Shown here in pieces: positions 1 to 8,239 of a stretch of DNA of 64,000 nucleotides. Each line of letters begins with the position of its first letter. The stretch's first letter is position 1. The stretch is from NCBI GenBank assembly GCA_002471575.1, contig DKQG01000029.1, forward strand, positions 131,244-195,243. The letters are read 5' to 3'. The notes under the pieces were generated by a model. It ran no database searches and had not been told where the DNA came from. It saw only the letters and a list, made by a program, of their open reading frames with translations. The position numbers were made by a program, and so were the translations under genes. This DNA comes from Alphaproteobacteria bacterium UBA7314 (GTDB lineage Bacteria > Pseudomonadota > Alphaproteobacteria > MPNO01 > UBA830).

Positions 1-1
1 C

Positions 2-1306
2 TATTTTCCGGACCGCGTCGTCCCGATGCTGCCGGAAGCGCTGTCTAACGGTCTGTGCTCGCTTGTGCCCAACGAAGATCGTGGCTGCCTGGCCGTCCAT
101 ATGTGGATCGACAAGGACGGCAACCTGAAACGGCACGAATTCGTCCGGGGGATCATGAGATCTGCCGCCCGGCTGACATACGAACAGGTGGAAGCCGCCT
201 GGACTGGCAGCCCCGATCGCATCACCGAACCGCTGCTGAAAGGCGTCATCGCCCCGCTTTACGGAGCTTTCGATGCGCTGCAGGGCGCGCGGGTCCGACG
301 TGGCACGATCGATCTAGAACTGCCTGAACGCAAAGTCGTGATCGACAATCGCGGCCATGTCACGGCGATCGAGCCCGAACAACGACTGGACAGCCACCGG
401 CTGATCGAGGAGTTCATGATCGCGGCGAATGTCGCCGCGGCGGAAGCGCTGGAGCGCCAGGACGCCCCGTGCATATACCGGGTGCACGACCGGCCCTCGC
501 AGGAGAAAATGGAAGGCCTGCGTGAAACCCTCGCGCCGTTGGGGATCAAGGTGTCGATGGGACAGGTCGTCAAACCGCATCTTTTCCAACGGATTGTATC
601 GCAGGCGTCCGGCAAACCAGACATGGCGGTCGTCAGCATGGCCGTTCTGAGATCGCAGGCCCGGGCGGAATACAATCCTTACAATATCGGGCATTTCGGA
701 CTCGCGCTCCGGCGCTATGCCCATTTTACCTCTCCCATCCGCCGGTATTCCGACCTGTTGGTCCACCGGTCGCTGATCGCGGCCTATGGCCTAGGGGATG
801 ACGGGCTGGTCCCGGAAGATGGAGACCGCTTTCCGGAGCTCGGAAAGCATATCTCGTTCACGGAACGCCGGGCAATAGACGCGGAGCGCGAGGCCGTCGA
901 CAGGTTTACGACCGTTTTTCTGGCCGACCGGGTAGGCGCGGAGTTCGCGGCACGGGTCAACGGCGTGCACCGGGCCGGCCTCTTCGTCACCCTGACGGAA
1001 ACCGGGGCTGACGGGCTGGTTCCGATGTCCATGATCGGCGATGACCGGTTCGACTTTGATTCTCCGGCACAGCGCATCAAGGGTCGCGGCAGCGGAAAGG
1101 TGTTCTCGATCGGGACATCCCTGACCGTGCGGCTGGAAGCGGCCAACGTTCATACCGGATCGATGGCGTTTTCCGTGGTCAGCGGGGGAAGTCACGGTTC
1201 CGGCAAACGGAGAAATCCATCCGGTCACCGGAGGCCTGCAGCTAAGGGGAAAGGCGGAGACGGCAGAAAATCCGCCGGATCGAAGAAATCCCGCCGCAAA
1301 TCATGA
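2..1306 (+). CDS. rnr: Ribonuclease R, 3' part (5' end outside window)
   Basis: Processive 3'-5' exoribonuclease of the RNB family, acting on structured RNA in the cytoplasm. The frame is open from base 2, before the first ATG at 26, and begins inside the RNB catalytic domain with YFPDRVVPMLPEALSNGLCS, a hallmark RNase R stretch. The motif FTSPIRRYSDLLVHR lies near base 730. An S1 RNA-binding domain follows (AARVNGVHRAGLFVTL to about base 1180), and the protein ends in a Lys/Arg-rich tail typical of RNase R. The N-terminal cold-shock domains and the catalytic aspartates are outside the window. The TGA stop overlaps an ATG (ATGA at 1303-1306), but the next protein probably starts later. Confidence 0.95.
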   Translation, partial: YFPDRVVPMLPEALSNGLCSLVPNEDRGCLAVHMWIDKDGNLKRHEFVRGIMRSAARLTYEQVEAAWTGSPDRITEPLLKGVIAPLYGAFDALQGARVRRGTIDLELPERKVVIDNRGHVTAIEPEQRLDSHRLIEEFMIAANVAAAEALERQDAPCIYRVHDRPSQEKMEGLRETLAPLGIKVSMGQVVKPHLFQRIVSQASGKPDMAVVSMAVLRSQARAEYNPYNIGHFGLALRRYAHFTSPIRRYSDLLVHRSLIAAYGLGDDGLVPEDGDRFPELGKHISFTERRAIDAEREAVDRFTTVFLADRVGAEFAARVNGVHRAGLFVTLTETGADGLVPMSMIGDDRFDFDSPAQRIKGRGSGKVFSIGTSLTVRLEAANVHTGSMAFSVVSGGSHGSGKRRNPSGHRRPAAKGKGGDGRKSAGSKKSRRKS

Positions 1307-1443
1307 ATCGAACTGCCGGGATCGGCGCGATCCAACGAAAACTTAATTCGCTTTCTCTACAGACATGGTTACATAATGGGTCATGTTGCGGCGTTCAGGG
1401 TCCGGAAACGCCGCGGCTAGGGTTTTTCGGCAGCGCTTGTCGT

Positions 1444-3006
1444 ATGGGTAAAACAGGTGTTTCGGTATTGTCCGTGAATCGTCTCTTTGTTGCAGTCGCC
1501 GCGCTTGCGGTCGCTGGCGTTACCGCGTGCTCCACACCTGCCCCGGAGTCTCCTGAACAGGTCACCCAGCTCGAAGTCATCGAAACGGTGTTCGAGAACA
1601 TAGACAAGCGTTACGCGGCCGCCACAACGATCAAAACAGTTTCCCTCGCGGGGCTGAAGCGCCTTTCCGAAACGGATGCTCTGCTCGCGGTCGACGATAC
1701 GGGAGGCAGCGTTGAACTTCGCTACGCCGATCGAATTTTGGGTGCATGGCCCGAACCGACGCCGAACGACCATGACAATTGGGCGGCGCTGACCTCCAGG
1801 GCGCTGACGCTCGCGCGTTCGGAATCCGACAAAATTCAGGCCGATGAATATGGAAATCTGCTCAAGCGGTTCTTTTCGGGCGGCCTGGCCAAGCTGGACA
1901 GATACACGCGTTACGACGGACCGGATCAGGCCCGCAACACACGCGCCCGCCGGGAGGGATTCGGCGGTCTGGGCGTCACGATCCGATACGAGAACGGAAA
2001 CACGTATGTCCGCAAGGTTCATGAAGGGACCCCGGCTTTTCGTGCCGGTCTGAAAGCGGGAGATCACATCACTCATATCGGGAGAACGGCGTTGACCGGG
2101 CTGTCCCAGCGCGATGTGATCACGAAGCTGCGTGGACCGATTCACAGTCGCGCGGATCTGACGATCAGCCGCGAGGCGAGCCTAACGCCGGTAAAGATCA
2201 CGGTGATCCGGGCACACATCATCCTGCCGACCATCGAGTCCAAACTTGAGAACGGCATCCTCAAAATCGAAATTTCGGGGTTCAATCAGGGCACGTCCCG
2301 AAGCCTCGGCAAGGCACTGTCCGGAGCGGAGCGCGGCGGGGACGACGTCAAGGGTGTCATTCTGGACCTTCGCGGAAATCCGGGCGGGCTGTTAGACCAG
2401 GCGGTTGCGGTGGCCGATTTCTTTCTCAATGACGGCCGGATCATCTCCACCCGCGGGCGCCATCGCCGCGCCAATCAGATATTCGACGCGTCCTGGGGCG
2501 AGCGGGTTCACAATCTGCCGATTGTCGTGCTGATAAACGGGCGCTCCGCCTCGGCCTCCGAAATAGTCGCCGCGGCGCTGAGAGACCGTGGGCGCGCTGT
2601 GGTGGTAGGCGCGTCGTCCTATGGCAAGGGCAGCGTACAGACCATCATCCGGCTTCCCAACCGGGGCGAACTCACACTGACCTGGGCGCATATGATCGCG
2701 CCGTCGGGCTTCAACCTGCAGAGTCACGGCGTCATTCCGGCCATCTGCACGTCGGGCCCGGAAGACCGTCTCGGCCCGTTGATGAGCGCAATAAAGAGCG
2801 CCACCGCCTCGGGACAAAGAGCGCTCGTCGCCATGCTGCGCTCGCGCTATGCCGTCCGGACCGATCCGATCGGGGCGCGAAAGCTGTGCCCGCCGTCCAA
2901 ACTGAAGCGCTCGGAGGATATTGAAATCGCTCGCTATATTCTTACCCACGAGAATATGTACCTGCAGGCGCTACATGACGGCGCGCCAGCGATCGCCGAA
3001 CGCTAG
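1444..3006 (+). CDS. S41-family C-terminal processing protease, predicted lipoprotein
   Basis: Serine protease of the CtpA/Prc (S41) family, probably anchored in the envelope. From the ATG at 1444 it has 520 residues. The start VNRLFVAVAALAVAGVTAC reads as a lipoprotein signal with lipobox VTAC and Cys29. A PDZ domain follows (GFGGLGVTIRYENG to KLRGP). The protease core has the catalytic Ser in NGRSASASE (S370) and Lys in YGKGSVQ (K395), separated by 25 residues as in D1P/CtpA. The frame is open back to an ATG at 1303 that overlaps the rnr stop, but that start would bury the signal peptide behind about 47 odd residues. A GTG at 1474 is another possibility. No good ribosome site is seen for any of them. 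Substrates cannot be told from sequence. Confidence 0.85.
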   Translation: MGKTGVSVLSVNRLFVAVAALAVAGVTACSTPAPESPEQVTQLEVIETVFENIDKRYAAATTIKTVSLAGLKRLSETDALLAVDDTGGSVELRYADRILGAWPEPTPNDHDNWAALTSRALTLARSESDKIQADEYGNLLKRFFSGGLAKLDRYTRYDGPDQARNTRARREGFGGLGVTIRYENGNTYVRKVHEGTPAFRAGLKAGDHITHIGRTALTGLSQRDVITKLRGPIHSRADLTISREASLTPVKITVIRAHIILPTIESKLENGILKIEISGFNQGTSRSLGKALSGAERGGDDVKGVILDLRGNPGGLLDQAVAVADFFLNDGRIISTRGRHRRANQIFDASWGERVHNLPIVVLINGRSASASEIVAAALRDRGRAVVVGASSYGKGSVQTIIRLPNRGELTLTWAHMIAPSGFNLQSHGVIPAICTSGPEDRLGPLMSAIKSATASGQRALVAMLRSRYAVRTDPIGARKLCPPSKLKRSEDIEIARYILTHENMYLQALHDGAPAIAER

Positions 3007-3094
3007 ACATGCCTGAACGCTTGACAGAACAGGCCTAAACCGTCAGGTTCGCGCCGAATTTTGAACCAAGTATTTTTCGTTCCGGAGATGCCCT

Positions 3095-3262
3095 ATGGCT
3101 AAGTCGAATACAATCGTCATCAAGCTTCTCAGCACCGCTGACACCGGCTATTACTATGTCGCGAAGAAAAACCCGCGCACCCAGACGGAAAAGCTGGAAT
3201 TCCGGAAATATGACCCCGTGGCCCGCAAGCATGTCATGTTCAAGGAAGCGAAGATCAAATAA
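3095..3262 (+). CDS. rpmG: 50S ribosomal protein L33
   Basis: A 55-residue ribosomal protein of the large subunit, starting MAKSNTIVIKLLSTADTGYYY and ending EAKIK. The pattern YYYVAKKNPRTQTEKLEFRKYDP is diagnostic of L33. It lacks the paired CxxC motifs, so it is the zinc-free (C-minus) form. A GGAG site sits 7 bases before the ATG. The gene is alone and is followed directly by a strong intrinsic terminator. Confidence 0.95.
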   Translation: MAKSNTIVIKLLSTADTGYYYVAKKNPRTQTEKLEFRKYDPVARKHVMFKEAKIK

Positions 3263-3282
3263 CTCCTCGCCAGACCGAACAA

Positions 3283-3312
3283 CAAAAAAGCCGCCCAATA
3301 GGCGGCTTTTTC
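3283..3312 (+). terminator. Intrinsic terminator after rpmG
   Basis: A-rich run, then GCCGCC, loop CAATA, GGCGGC and a T run. The A-run/T-run symmetry means it may also end transcripts entering from the minus strand. Confidence 0.85.
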
Positions 3313-3333
3313 ATTAGCGTGTGAAGTACCGAA

Positions 3334-3558
3334 CTACGCGCGAACCGCAACGGGTTCAGGCGGTTGCTTTTCTTCCGCCGTCGCGCCGCCAGCCGCTGCA
3401 AACCGGTTGCGTCCAGCGGTCTTAGCCTCGTAAACCGCTTGTTCCGCCTGCTCCAGCAATACATCCAACCCAGTGTCACTCGCATTTCCGATGGCAACAC
3501 GGAAGCTGATCGTAACGGGCATCGTATCGCCGTTGTCCCAAAGTTCGAAGGAATCCGC
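3334..3558 (-). pseudogene. C-terminal remnant of a GGDEF (PleD-like) diguanylate cyclase
   Basis: The minus-strand frame encodes a piece matching the end of a GGDEF domain: VTISFRVAIGN followed by LLEQAEQAVYEAKTAGRNRF, then a Pro/Glu-rich tail. In intact family members this is the last third of the domain. The GG(D/E)EF signature, the substrate-binding half and any receiver domains are missing: an in-frame TAG lies at 3561-3559 and the aspS stop is 30 bases beyond. No catalytic activity is possible. Its position beside rpmG recalls the pleD-rpmG neighbourhood of other alphaproteobacteria (from memory). Confidence 0.7.
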
Positions 3559-3589
3559 CTAAATCATCGCACCCAGTTGATTGGCGCCG

Positions 3590-5380
3590 TCAATCTTCTG
3601 TCTTCGGCGCCAGCGGCATCGCCACCCGCAATGACAGCTCTTTCAGTCGTTCGTCGGCGACCGGCACGGGTGCGTTCATCATCAGATCCTGCGCCTGCTG
3701 GTTCATCGGGAACAGGATGACTTCACGAATATTCGGCTCATCCGCAAGCAGCATGACAATCCGGTCGATACCGGGGGCGGATCCACCGTGGGGCGGTGCG
3801 CCGAACTTCAGCGCGTTGAGCATGCCGGCGAATTCGGTTTCCACCTGTTCCTGCGGGTAGCCCGCGATCTCAAACGCCTTGTACATGATCTCCGGGCGAT
3901 GATTCCGGATTGCACCGCTCGACAGCTCGATACCGTTGCAAACGATATCATACTGGTAGGCTAAGATATCGAGGGGATCCTTGGTTTCCAGCGCTTCCAG
4001 TCCACCTTGTGGCATTGAGAACGGGTTATGGCTGAACTCGATCTTGCCGGTGTTTTCATCCAGTTCGTACATCGGGTAGTCCACGACCCAGCAGAACTCG
4101 AACTTGTTCTCATCCACCAGTTCAAGCGCATCGCCGACCTGGGTACGCGCCTGACCGGCAAAGTATGCAAAGTTCTTCGGCACGCCAGCAACGAAAAACA
4201 CGGCATCGCCATCACCGAGCCCGAGCTGGGCCCGCAGGGCTTCGGTGCGATCTTCTCCGATGTTTTTGGCGACAGGTCCCGCCCCTTCGCCGTCGCGGTA
4301 GAAAATGTAACCTAGTCCCGGCTGGCCTTCTTTCTGCGCCCAGGAATTCATCCGGTCGCAAAACGCGCGCGAACCGCCACCCGGCGCCGGTATGGCCCAG
4401 ACCCGAACGTTTTCGTCCTTCTCGATCATGCCGGCGAAAATCTTGAAGCCAGACCCCCGGAACGTATCGGTGATATCGCTCATCTCGATCGGGTTACGGA
4501 GGTCCGGCTTGTCCGAGCCATATTTTTGCATCGCATCGGCGAACGTGATGCGAGGAAACGGCGTAGGCGAGACAGATCGGCCGTCGGCAAATTCTTCGAA
4601 CACGCCGTGGAGGACGGGCTCTATGGCATTGAACACGTCATCCTGGGTGACGAATGACATCTCGATATCGAGCTGGTAGAACTCGCCGGGCGACCGGTCG
4701 GCGCGGGCGTCTTCGTCCCGGAAACACGGGGCAATCTGAAAATACTTGTCGAATCCAGCAACCATGATCAGCTGCTTAAATTGCTGCGGCGCCTGCGGCA
4801 GCGCATAGAACTGGCCCGGATGCAAGCGGCTGGGCACAAGGAAGTCGCGCGCGCCTTCAGGGGAGGTGGACGTCAGGATCGGGGTCTGGAACTCCATGAA
4901 ACCCTGATCGATCATTCGACGGCGGATACTGGAAATCACCGCGCTGCGCAGAACGACGTTCCGATGCACCTTGTCGCGGCGCAGATCGAGGAACCGGTAA
5001 CGCAGACGTATTTCCTCGCCGTAATCCCGATCGCTGTTAACCTCCAGCGGCAACTGCTCTGTGGTTCCGAGCACTTCGCAGGTATCGATCCGCAATTCGA
5101 CTTCGCCAGTGGGAAGGTCAGGATTTTTCGTATCGCCACCGCGTTCCTCGATCCTACCTGTGACGCAAATGACTGTTTCCAGCCGCAGGGCTTCGATCTT
5201 TGGAAAGATGTCCGAATCGACCTCAATTACGCACTGCGTCAGCCCAAAATGATCGCGCAGATCGACGAACAGCAGATTGCCGTGATCGCGTTTGCGGTGA
5301 ACCCAGCCGGACAGACGGGCCTCGATTCCGGCGTTCGCGGCGCGGAGTTCCCCGCAGTTATGGGTGCGGTAAGCATGCAT
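3590..5380 (-). CDS. aspS: Aspartate-tRNA ligase
   Basis: Class II aminoacyl-tRNA synthetase, 596 residues, the normal bacterial length. It has an N-terminal OB-fold anticodon domain (LSGWVHRKRDHGNLLFVDLR), motif 2 around FRDEDARADRSPGEFYQLD, the bacterial GAD insert in the middle, and motif 3 GGSAPGIDRIVMLLA near the C-terminus. H33 in the RKRDHG loop and Gly in PTGEVEL match the residues associated with non-discriminating AspRS, which also charges tRNA-Asn for amidation by GatCAB. That reading is inference from remembered Pseudomonas work. It is divergent from rnd, with 113 bases between the start codons. Confidence 0.96.
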   Translation of the reverse strand: MHAYRTHNCGELRAANAGIEARLSGWVHRKRDHGNLLFVDLRDHFGLTQCVIEVDSDIFPKIEALRLETVICVTGRIEERGGDTKNPDLPTGEVELRIDTCEVLGTTEQLPLEVNSDRDYGEEIRLRYRFLDLRRDKVHRNVVLRSAVISSIRRRMIDQGFMEFQTPILTSTSPEGARDFLVPSRLHPGQFYALPQAPQQFKQLIMVAGFDKYFQIAPCFRDEDARADRSPGEFYQLDIEMSFVTQDDVFNAIEPVLHGVFEEFADGRSVSPTPFPRITFADAMQKYGSDKPDLRNPIEMSDITDTFRGSGFKIFAGMIEKDENVRVWAIPAPGGGSRAFCDRMNSWAQKEGQPGLGYIFYRDGEGAGPVAKNIGEDRTEALRAQLGLGDGDAVFFVAGVPKNFAYFAGQARTQVGDALELVDENKFEFCWVVDYPMYELDENTGKIEFSHNPFSMPQGGLEALETKDPLDILAYQYDIVCNGIELSSGAIRNHRPEIMYKAFEIAGYPQEQVETEFAGMLNALKFGAPPHGGSAPGIDRIVMLLADEPNIREVILFPMNQQAQDLMMNAPVPVADERLKELSLRVAMPLAPKTED

Positions 5381-5493
5381 GATCTGGCCTTTTGCTCGGA
5401 TGTTCGACGACTGTAGCGCACCGTCACCGGCGCGAGTCGCTGCGATTTTTATAGTGATCGGGGTCCGGCTTCAAGTAATGCCGGAAACCGTGT

Positions 5494-6672
5494 ATGACTT
5501 CGTATATGTCAATAATAACCGAGACGGCGGAACTCGCGGAATTTTGCGGACGCGCCGCTACCTTTCCCTATATCACGGTTGATACTGAATTCATTCGGGA
5601 AAAGACTTATTGGCCCCGGCTTTGTCTTATCCAAGTGGGCACCCCCGACGAAGCGTTGGCCATCGACGCATTGGCGGACGACATCGATCTAGAACCACTT
5701 TTCGGACTGTTGGCCGATCAATCGGTCCTCAAGGTTTTTCATGCCGCACGTCAGGACGTGGAAATTTTCGTCAATCTGTGCGGCAAGGTACCGACGCCTT
5801 TATTCGATACGCAGATCGCGGCGATGGTGTGCGGATACGGCGATTCCGTCGGCTACGAACGGCTGGTGCGCGATATCGCCAAAAAATCGATCGACAAGAC
5901 CATGCGTTTCACCGACTGGTCGAAGCGGCCGCTGGAAAAAAAACAGATCGATTACGCACTCGGCGACGTGACCCATCTGCGCAAAATATACGACAGGCTG
6001 GCGAAGCGCCTGGATGATACTGGACGGGCGGACTGGCTGTCGGAAGAAATGGATATTCTTACGGATACGGCGACCTATCTGATCGCGCCAGAAGACGCAT
6101 GGAAACGTTTGAAAACCCGCAGCCGCAAGCCGCGTTACCTCGCGAATGTCCGTGCGTTGGCCGCGTGGCGCGAAGTCACGGCACAGAACAACGACGTGCC
6201 GCGAAACCGCGTGCTAAAAGACGAATCGCTGACCGAAATCGCCGCCCACGCCCCTAAATCCGCAGACGAGCTTATGGGGCTCCGAGCGATCAAGCGCGAT
6301 CGTGTCGGTAACGACCGGGCACGCGAACTGATCTGCGTGCTGGACAAGGTTCGGGCCATGAGGAACGACGAGTTTCCAGAACCGCCGGCGGAGGGTCCGG
6401 ATAAATCCGACAACGGTCCAGCCATGGAACTGCTGAAGGTTCTGCTGAAGCTTAAGTGCGACAGCCACAAGGTCGCGCAAAAACTGATCGCCTCCTCCAA
6501 CGATATCGGGGCCATAGCGGCAGACGACAACGCGGATGTGCGCGCCCTGTCGGGCTGGCGACGCGACGTCTTCGGAGAGGATGCGCTCCGTCTTAAAAGG
6601 GGTGAGCTTGCCCTGACGGCCGATGGATCGCGGATCAAGCTGATCGAAACAACTTCCGGGCCGGCAACTTAA
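5494..6672 (+). CDS. rnd: Ribonuclease D
   Basis: DEDDy-type 3'-5' exoribonuclease involved in tRNA 3' maturation, 392 residues. The exonuclease domain shows the acidic residues of VDTEF (Asp/Glu), the Asp of HAARQDVE, and Tyr/Asp in YALGDVTHLRKIYDRL. A HRDC domain follows (LAAWREVTAQNN to ADELMGLRAI), then a second degenerate HRDC-like segment. An internal ATG at 5506 (MSIITETAE) is an alternative start. It is divergent from aspS and ends just before an oxidoreductase remnant. Confidence 0.95.
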   Translation: MTSYMSIITETAELAEFCGRAATFPYITVDTEFIREKTYWPRLCLIQVGTPDEALAIDALADDIDLEPLFGLLADQSVLKVFHAARQDVEIFVNLCGKVPTPLFDTQIAAMVCGYGDSVGYERLVRDIAKKSIDKTMRFTDWSKRPLEKKQIDYALGDVTHLRKIYDRLAKRLDDTGRADWLSEEMDILTDTATYLIAPEDAWKRLKTRSRKPRYLANVRALAAWREVTAQNNDVPRNRVLKDESLTEIAAHAPKSADELMGLRAIKRDRVGNDRARELICVLDKVRAMRNDEFPEPPAEGPDKSDNGPAMELLKVLLKLKCDSHKVAQKLIASSNDIGAIAADDNADVRALSGWRRDVFGEDALRLKRGELALTADGSRIKLIETTSGPAT

Positions 6673-6689
6673 CCCCAGCTGCCGCTGGC

Positions 6690-7017
6690 AGAGCCGTCGT
6701 GATCGGCGGCGGCGATGTGGGCCTGACAACTGCCGCGCGGCTATCGGGGAATGCGCGCAGCGCAAACCGTGATGGACGGACTGGTTGGCCGGGACCAGGC
6801 TCAGTTCGAATTCACCTACAGTTTTCGATGTGCCAGTCTCGGCCAAGAGGACGGGCTCATTCAATTCGTGGACGCGCAGGACCTACCGGTCGAAGAGATC
6901 TAGACCGGTGCCCGCGGCGCGCGATTGAAGGACTATATCTGCGGCCGCACACTGAACGGCGTCGGCTTCGAAGATGACCTGGGAGCGCCCTCGGACAGGC
7001 CTCCTCAGTTTTCCTGA
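6690..7017 (+). pseudogene. Remnant of an FAD-dependent NADH dehydrogenase-like oxidoreductase
   Basis: Two joined pieces of one protein family remain. First is VVIGGGDVGLTTAARLSG, a dinucleotide-binding GxGxxG loop, in the frame of 6699. Then, in another frame from 6772, comes FEFTYSFRCASLGQEDGLIQ followed by FVDAQDLPVEEI. A TAG at 6901 interrupts, and the same frame resumes with TGARGARLKDYICGRT and ends at TGA 7015-7017. This C-terminal pattern resembles the end of NDH-2-like FAD oxidoreductases. The FAD/NADH-binding middle is deleted. The tail overlaps the end of hda by 13 bases. Family assignment is from memory of the motifs. Confidence 0.6.
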
Positions 7018-7685
7018 CCGAAGCTTTCTAGCGTTTCCAGCACATCGCGGGCAAGCGGCACGGTAATTCCCCGCTTGGTAGCCAGCGACGCGTTGTTCAG
7101 CCTGGTTACCAGAACCCGCGCCGCCTCGAATGACCGATCCATCCGGTTGACGAGATAGGCGAGCACATCCGCGCCCACATCCATCTGCTGGTCGGCGAAC
7201 ATTTTCACCATGACGGCGGCGATCAGCGTTTCGTCCGGAGCATGTATCCGGATGTTCGGCGCGGCCCCCAGCCGCGATTTCAGATCGGGCAAGCGGCCTT
7301 CCCACTGTGCCGGTGGAGTTCGAGTGGCAACCAGCAAGTGCGTCCCCGCGGCGGCGGTGGCGTTGAACAGATGGAATATATCCTCGTCGTATCGAGGTTC
7401 GTCGGGAGCATCCACGAACACCGGGGCGTCGGTCGGGGACACGACATCCCGTCCTGCCGGATCGAACATCGCTGCATCCGCCTGTTTGCGCCACACTTGC
7501 CCGAGGTGGGTTTTACCGCATCCGGCAGGCCCGACGAGCACAAGTGCCGGGCCCGGCCAGTCGGGCCATTTGTCCACCCAAGTGACGGCATCCACATTTG
7601 ACGGTGAGATCAAAAAATCTTCCCGCCCCATCGCGGCGCGATGTCTCAGGTCGAGTGCCAGCTGTTCGGCCCGTTCCCGTTTCAC
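7005..7685 (-). CDS. hda: DnaA-related regulatory protein Hda/HdaA
   Basis: Short AAA+ relative of DnaA that, with the sliding clamp, promotes DnaA-ATP hydrolysis and restrains re-initiation. From the GTG at 7685 it has 226 residues, the usual length. The N-terminal EQLALDL resembles the clamp-binding motif. Walker A is GPAGCGKTHL, a degenerate Walker B is APVFVDAPD, sensor I is LLVATRTPP, and an arginine finger lies in DLKSRL. The frame is open to an ATG at 7733 inside pgsA, but the GTG overlaps the pgsA stop as GTGA and gives the family-like N-terminus. It is last in the minus-strand operon DUF2066-pgsA-hda. Confidence 0.88.
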   Translation of the reverse strand: MKRERAEQLALDLRHRAAMGREDFLISPSNVDAVTWVDKWPDWPGPALVLVGPAGCGKTHLGQVWRKQADAAMFDPAGRDVVSPTDAPVFVDAPDEPRYDEDIFHLFNATAAAGTHLLVATRTPPAQWEGRLPDLKSRLGAAPNIRIHAPDETLIAAVMVKMFADQQMDVGADVLAYLVNRMDRSFEAARVLVTRLNNASLATKRGITVPLARDVLETLESFGQEN

Positions 7686-8239
7686 CGTCCGCTCGGCCCT
7701 TTTTCTTCGACTCCGGCCATCTGACGGGTCCATGACACCATGTAGCTGGCACCGGAAATAACGGTTGTCGCTCCGACGACGTAGATCGCGGCATGGACCA
7801 GACCGTCCATATCGAGCGGGAAACCGAGTTTGGCTAGCACGATCGCGGCGAGGGCGAGCTGAGCGGCGGTGTTTACCTTGCTTATGATCAAGGGACGCAT
7901 CTTCACTTCGAGCCGCACCAGAAACAGGATGATCACACCACCGACGATAAGCAGATCGCGAAATACCACCAGCACGACCAACCAGTTTGGCAGATACCCC
8001 TGCAGTCCCAGTGTTATGTAAACACCGACCAGCAGCGTCTTGTCGGCCAAGGGGTCCAGAATGGCGCCAAGCAGGGTGGTCTGGTCGTTATGCTTGGCGA
8101 GATAACCGTCCAGCCCATCCGATACCCCCGCGAGGACGAACAGGATGAAAGCCGCCAGATGCGCAGACTGCATGATCATATAAACCGCGACCGGTACCGA
8201 GAGGAGGCGGCCGAAGGTAATCAGGTTTGGCAGATTCAC
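7682..8239 (-). CDS. pgsA: CDP-alcohol phosphatidyltransferase (PgsA-like)
   Basis: Inner-membrane enzyme that transfers a phosphatidyl group from CDP-diacylglycerol to an alcohol, most likely glycerol-3-phosphate in phosphatidylglycerol synthesis. It has 185 residues and starts NLPNLITFGRLL. The family signature runs through VSDGLDGYLAKHNDQTTLLG and ILDPLADK, matching DG-x2-AR-x8-G-x3-D-x3-D with the Ala-Arg replaced by Leu-Ala. Several hydrophobic helices follow. The start codon is GTG and overlaps the stop of the DUF2066 gene (GTGA). A cardiolipin-synthase-type CDP-alcohol transferase cannot be excluded. Confidence 0.85.
   Translation of the reverse strand: MNLPNLITFGRLLSVPVAVYMIMQSAHLAAFILFVLAGVSDGLDGYLAKHNDQTTLLGAILDPLADKTLLVGVYITLGLQGYLPNWLVVLVVFRDLLIVGGVIILFLVRLEVKMRPLIISKVNTAAQLALAAIVLAKLGFPLDMDGLVHAAIYVVGATTVISGASYMVSWTRQMAGVEEKGPSGR

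Noticed and set aside
4781..5416. A 211-codon plus-strand frame opposite aspS
   Set aside because: Lies over the conserved anticodon and catalytic parts of aspS; no recognisable domain.
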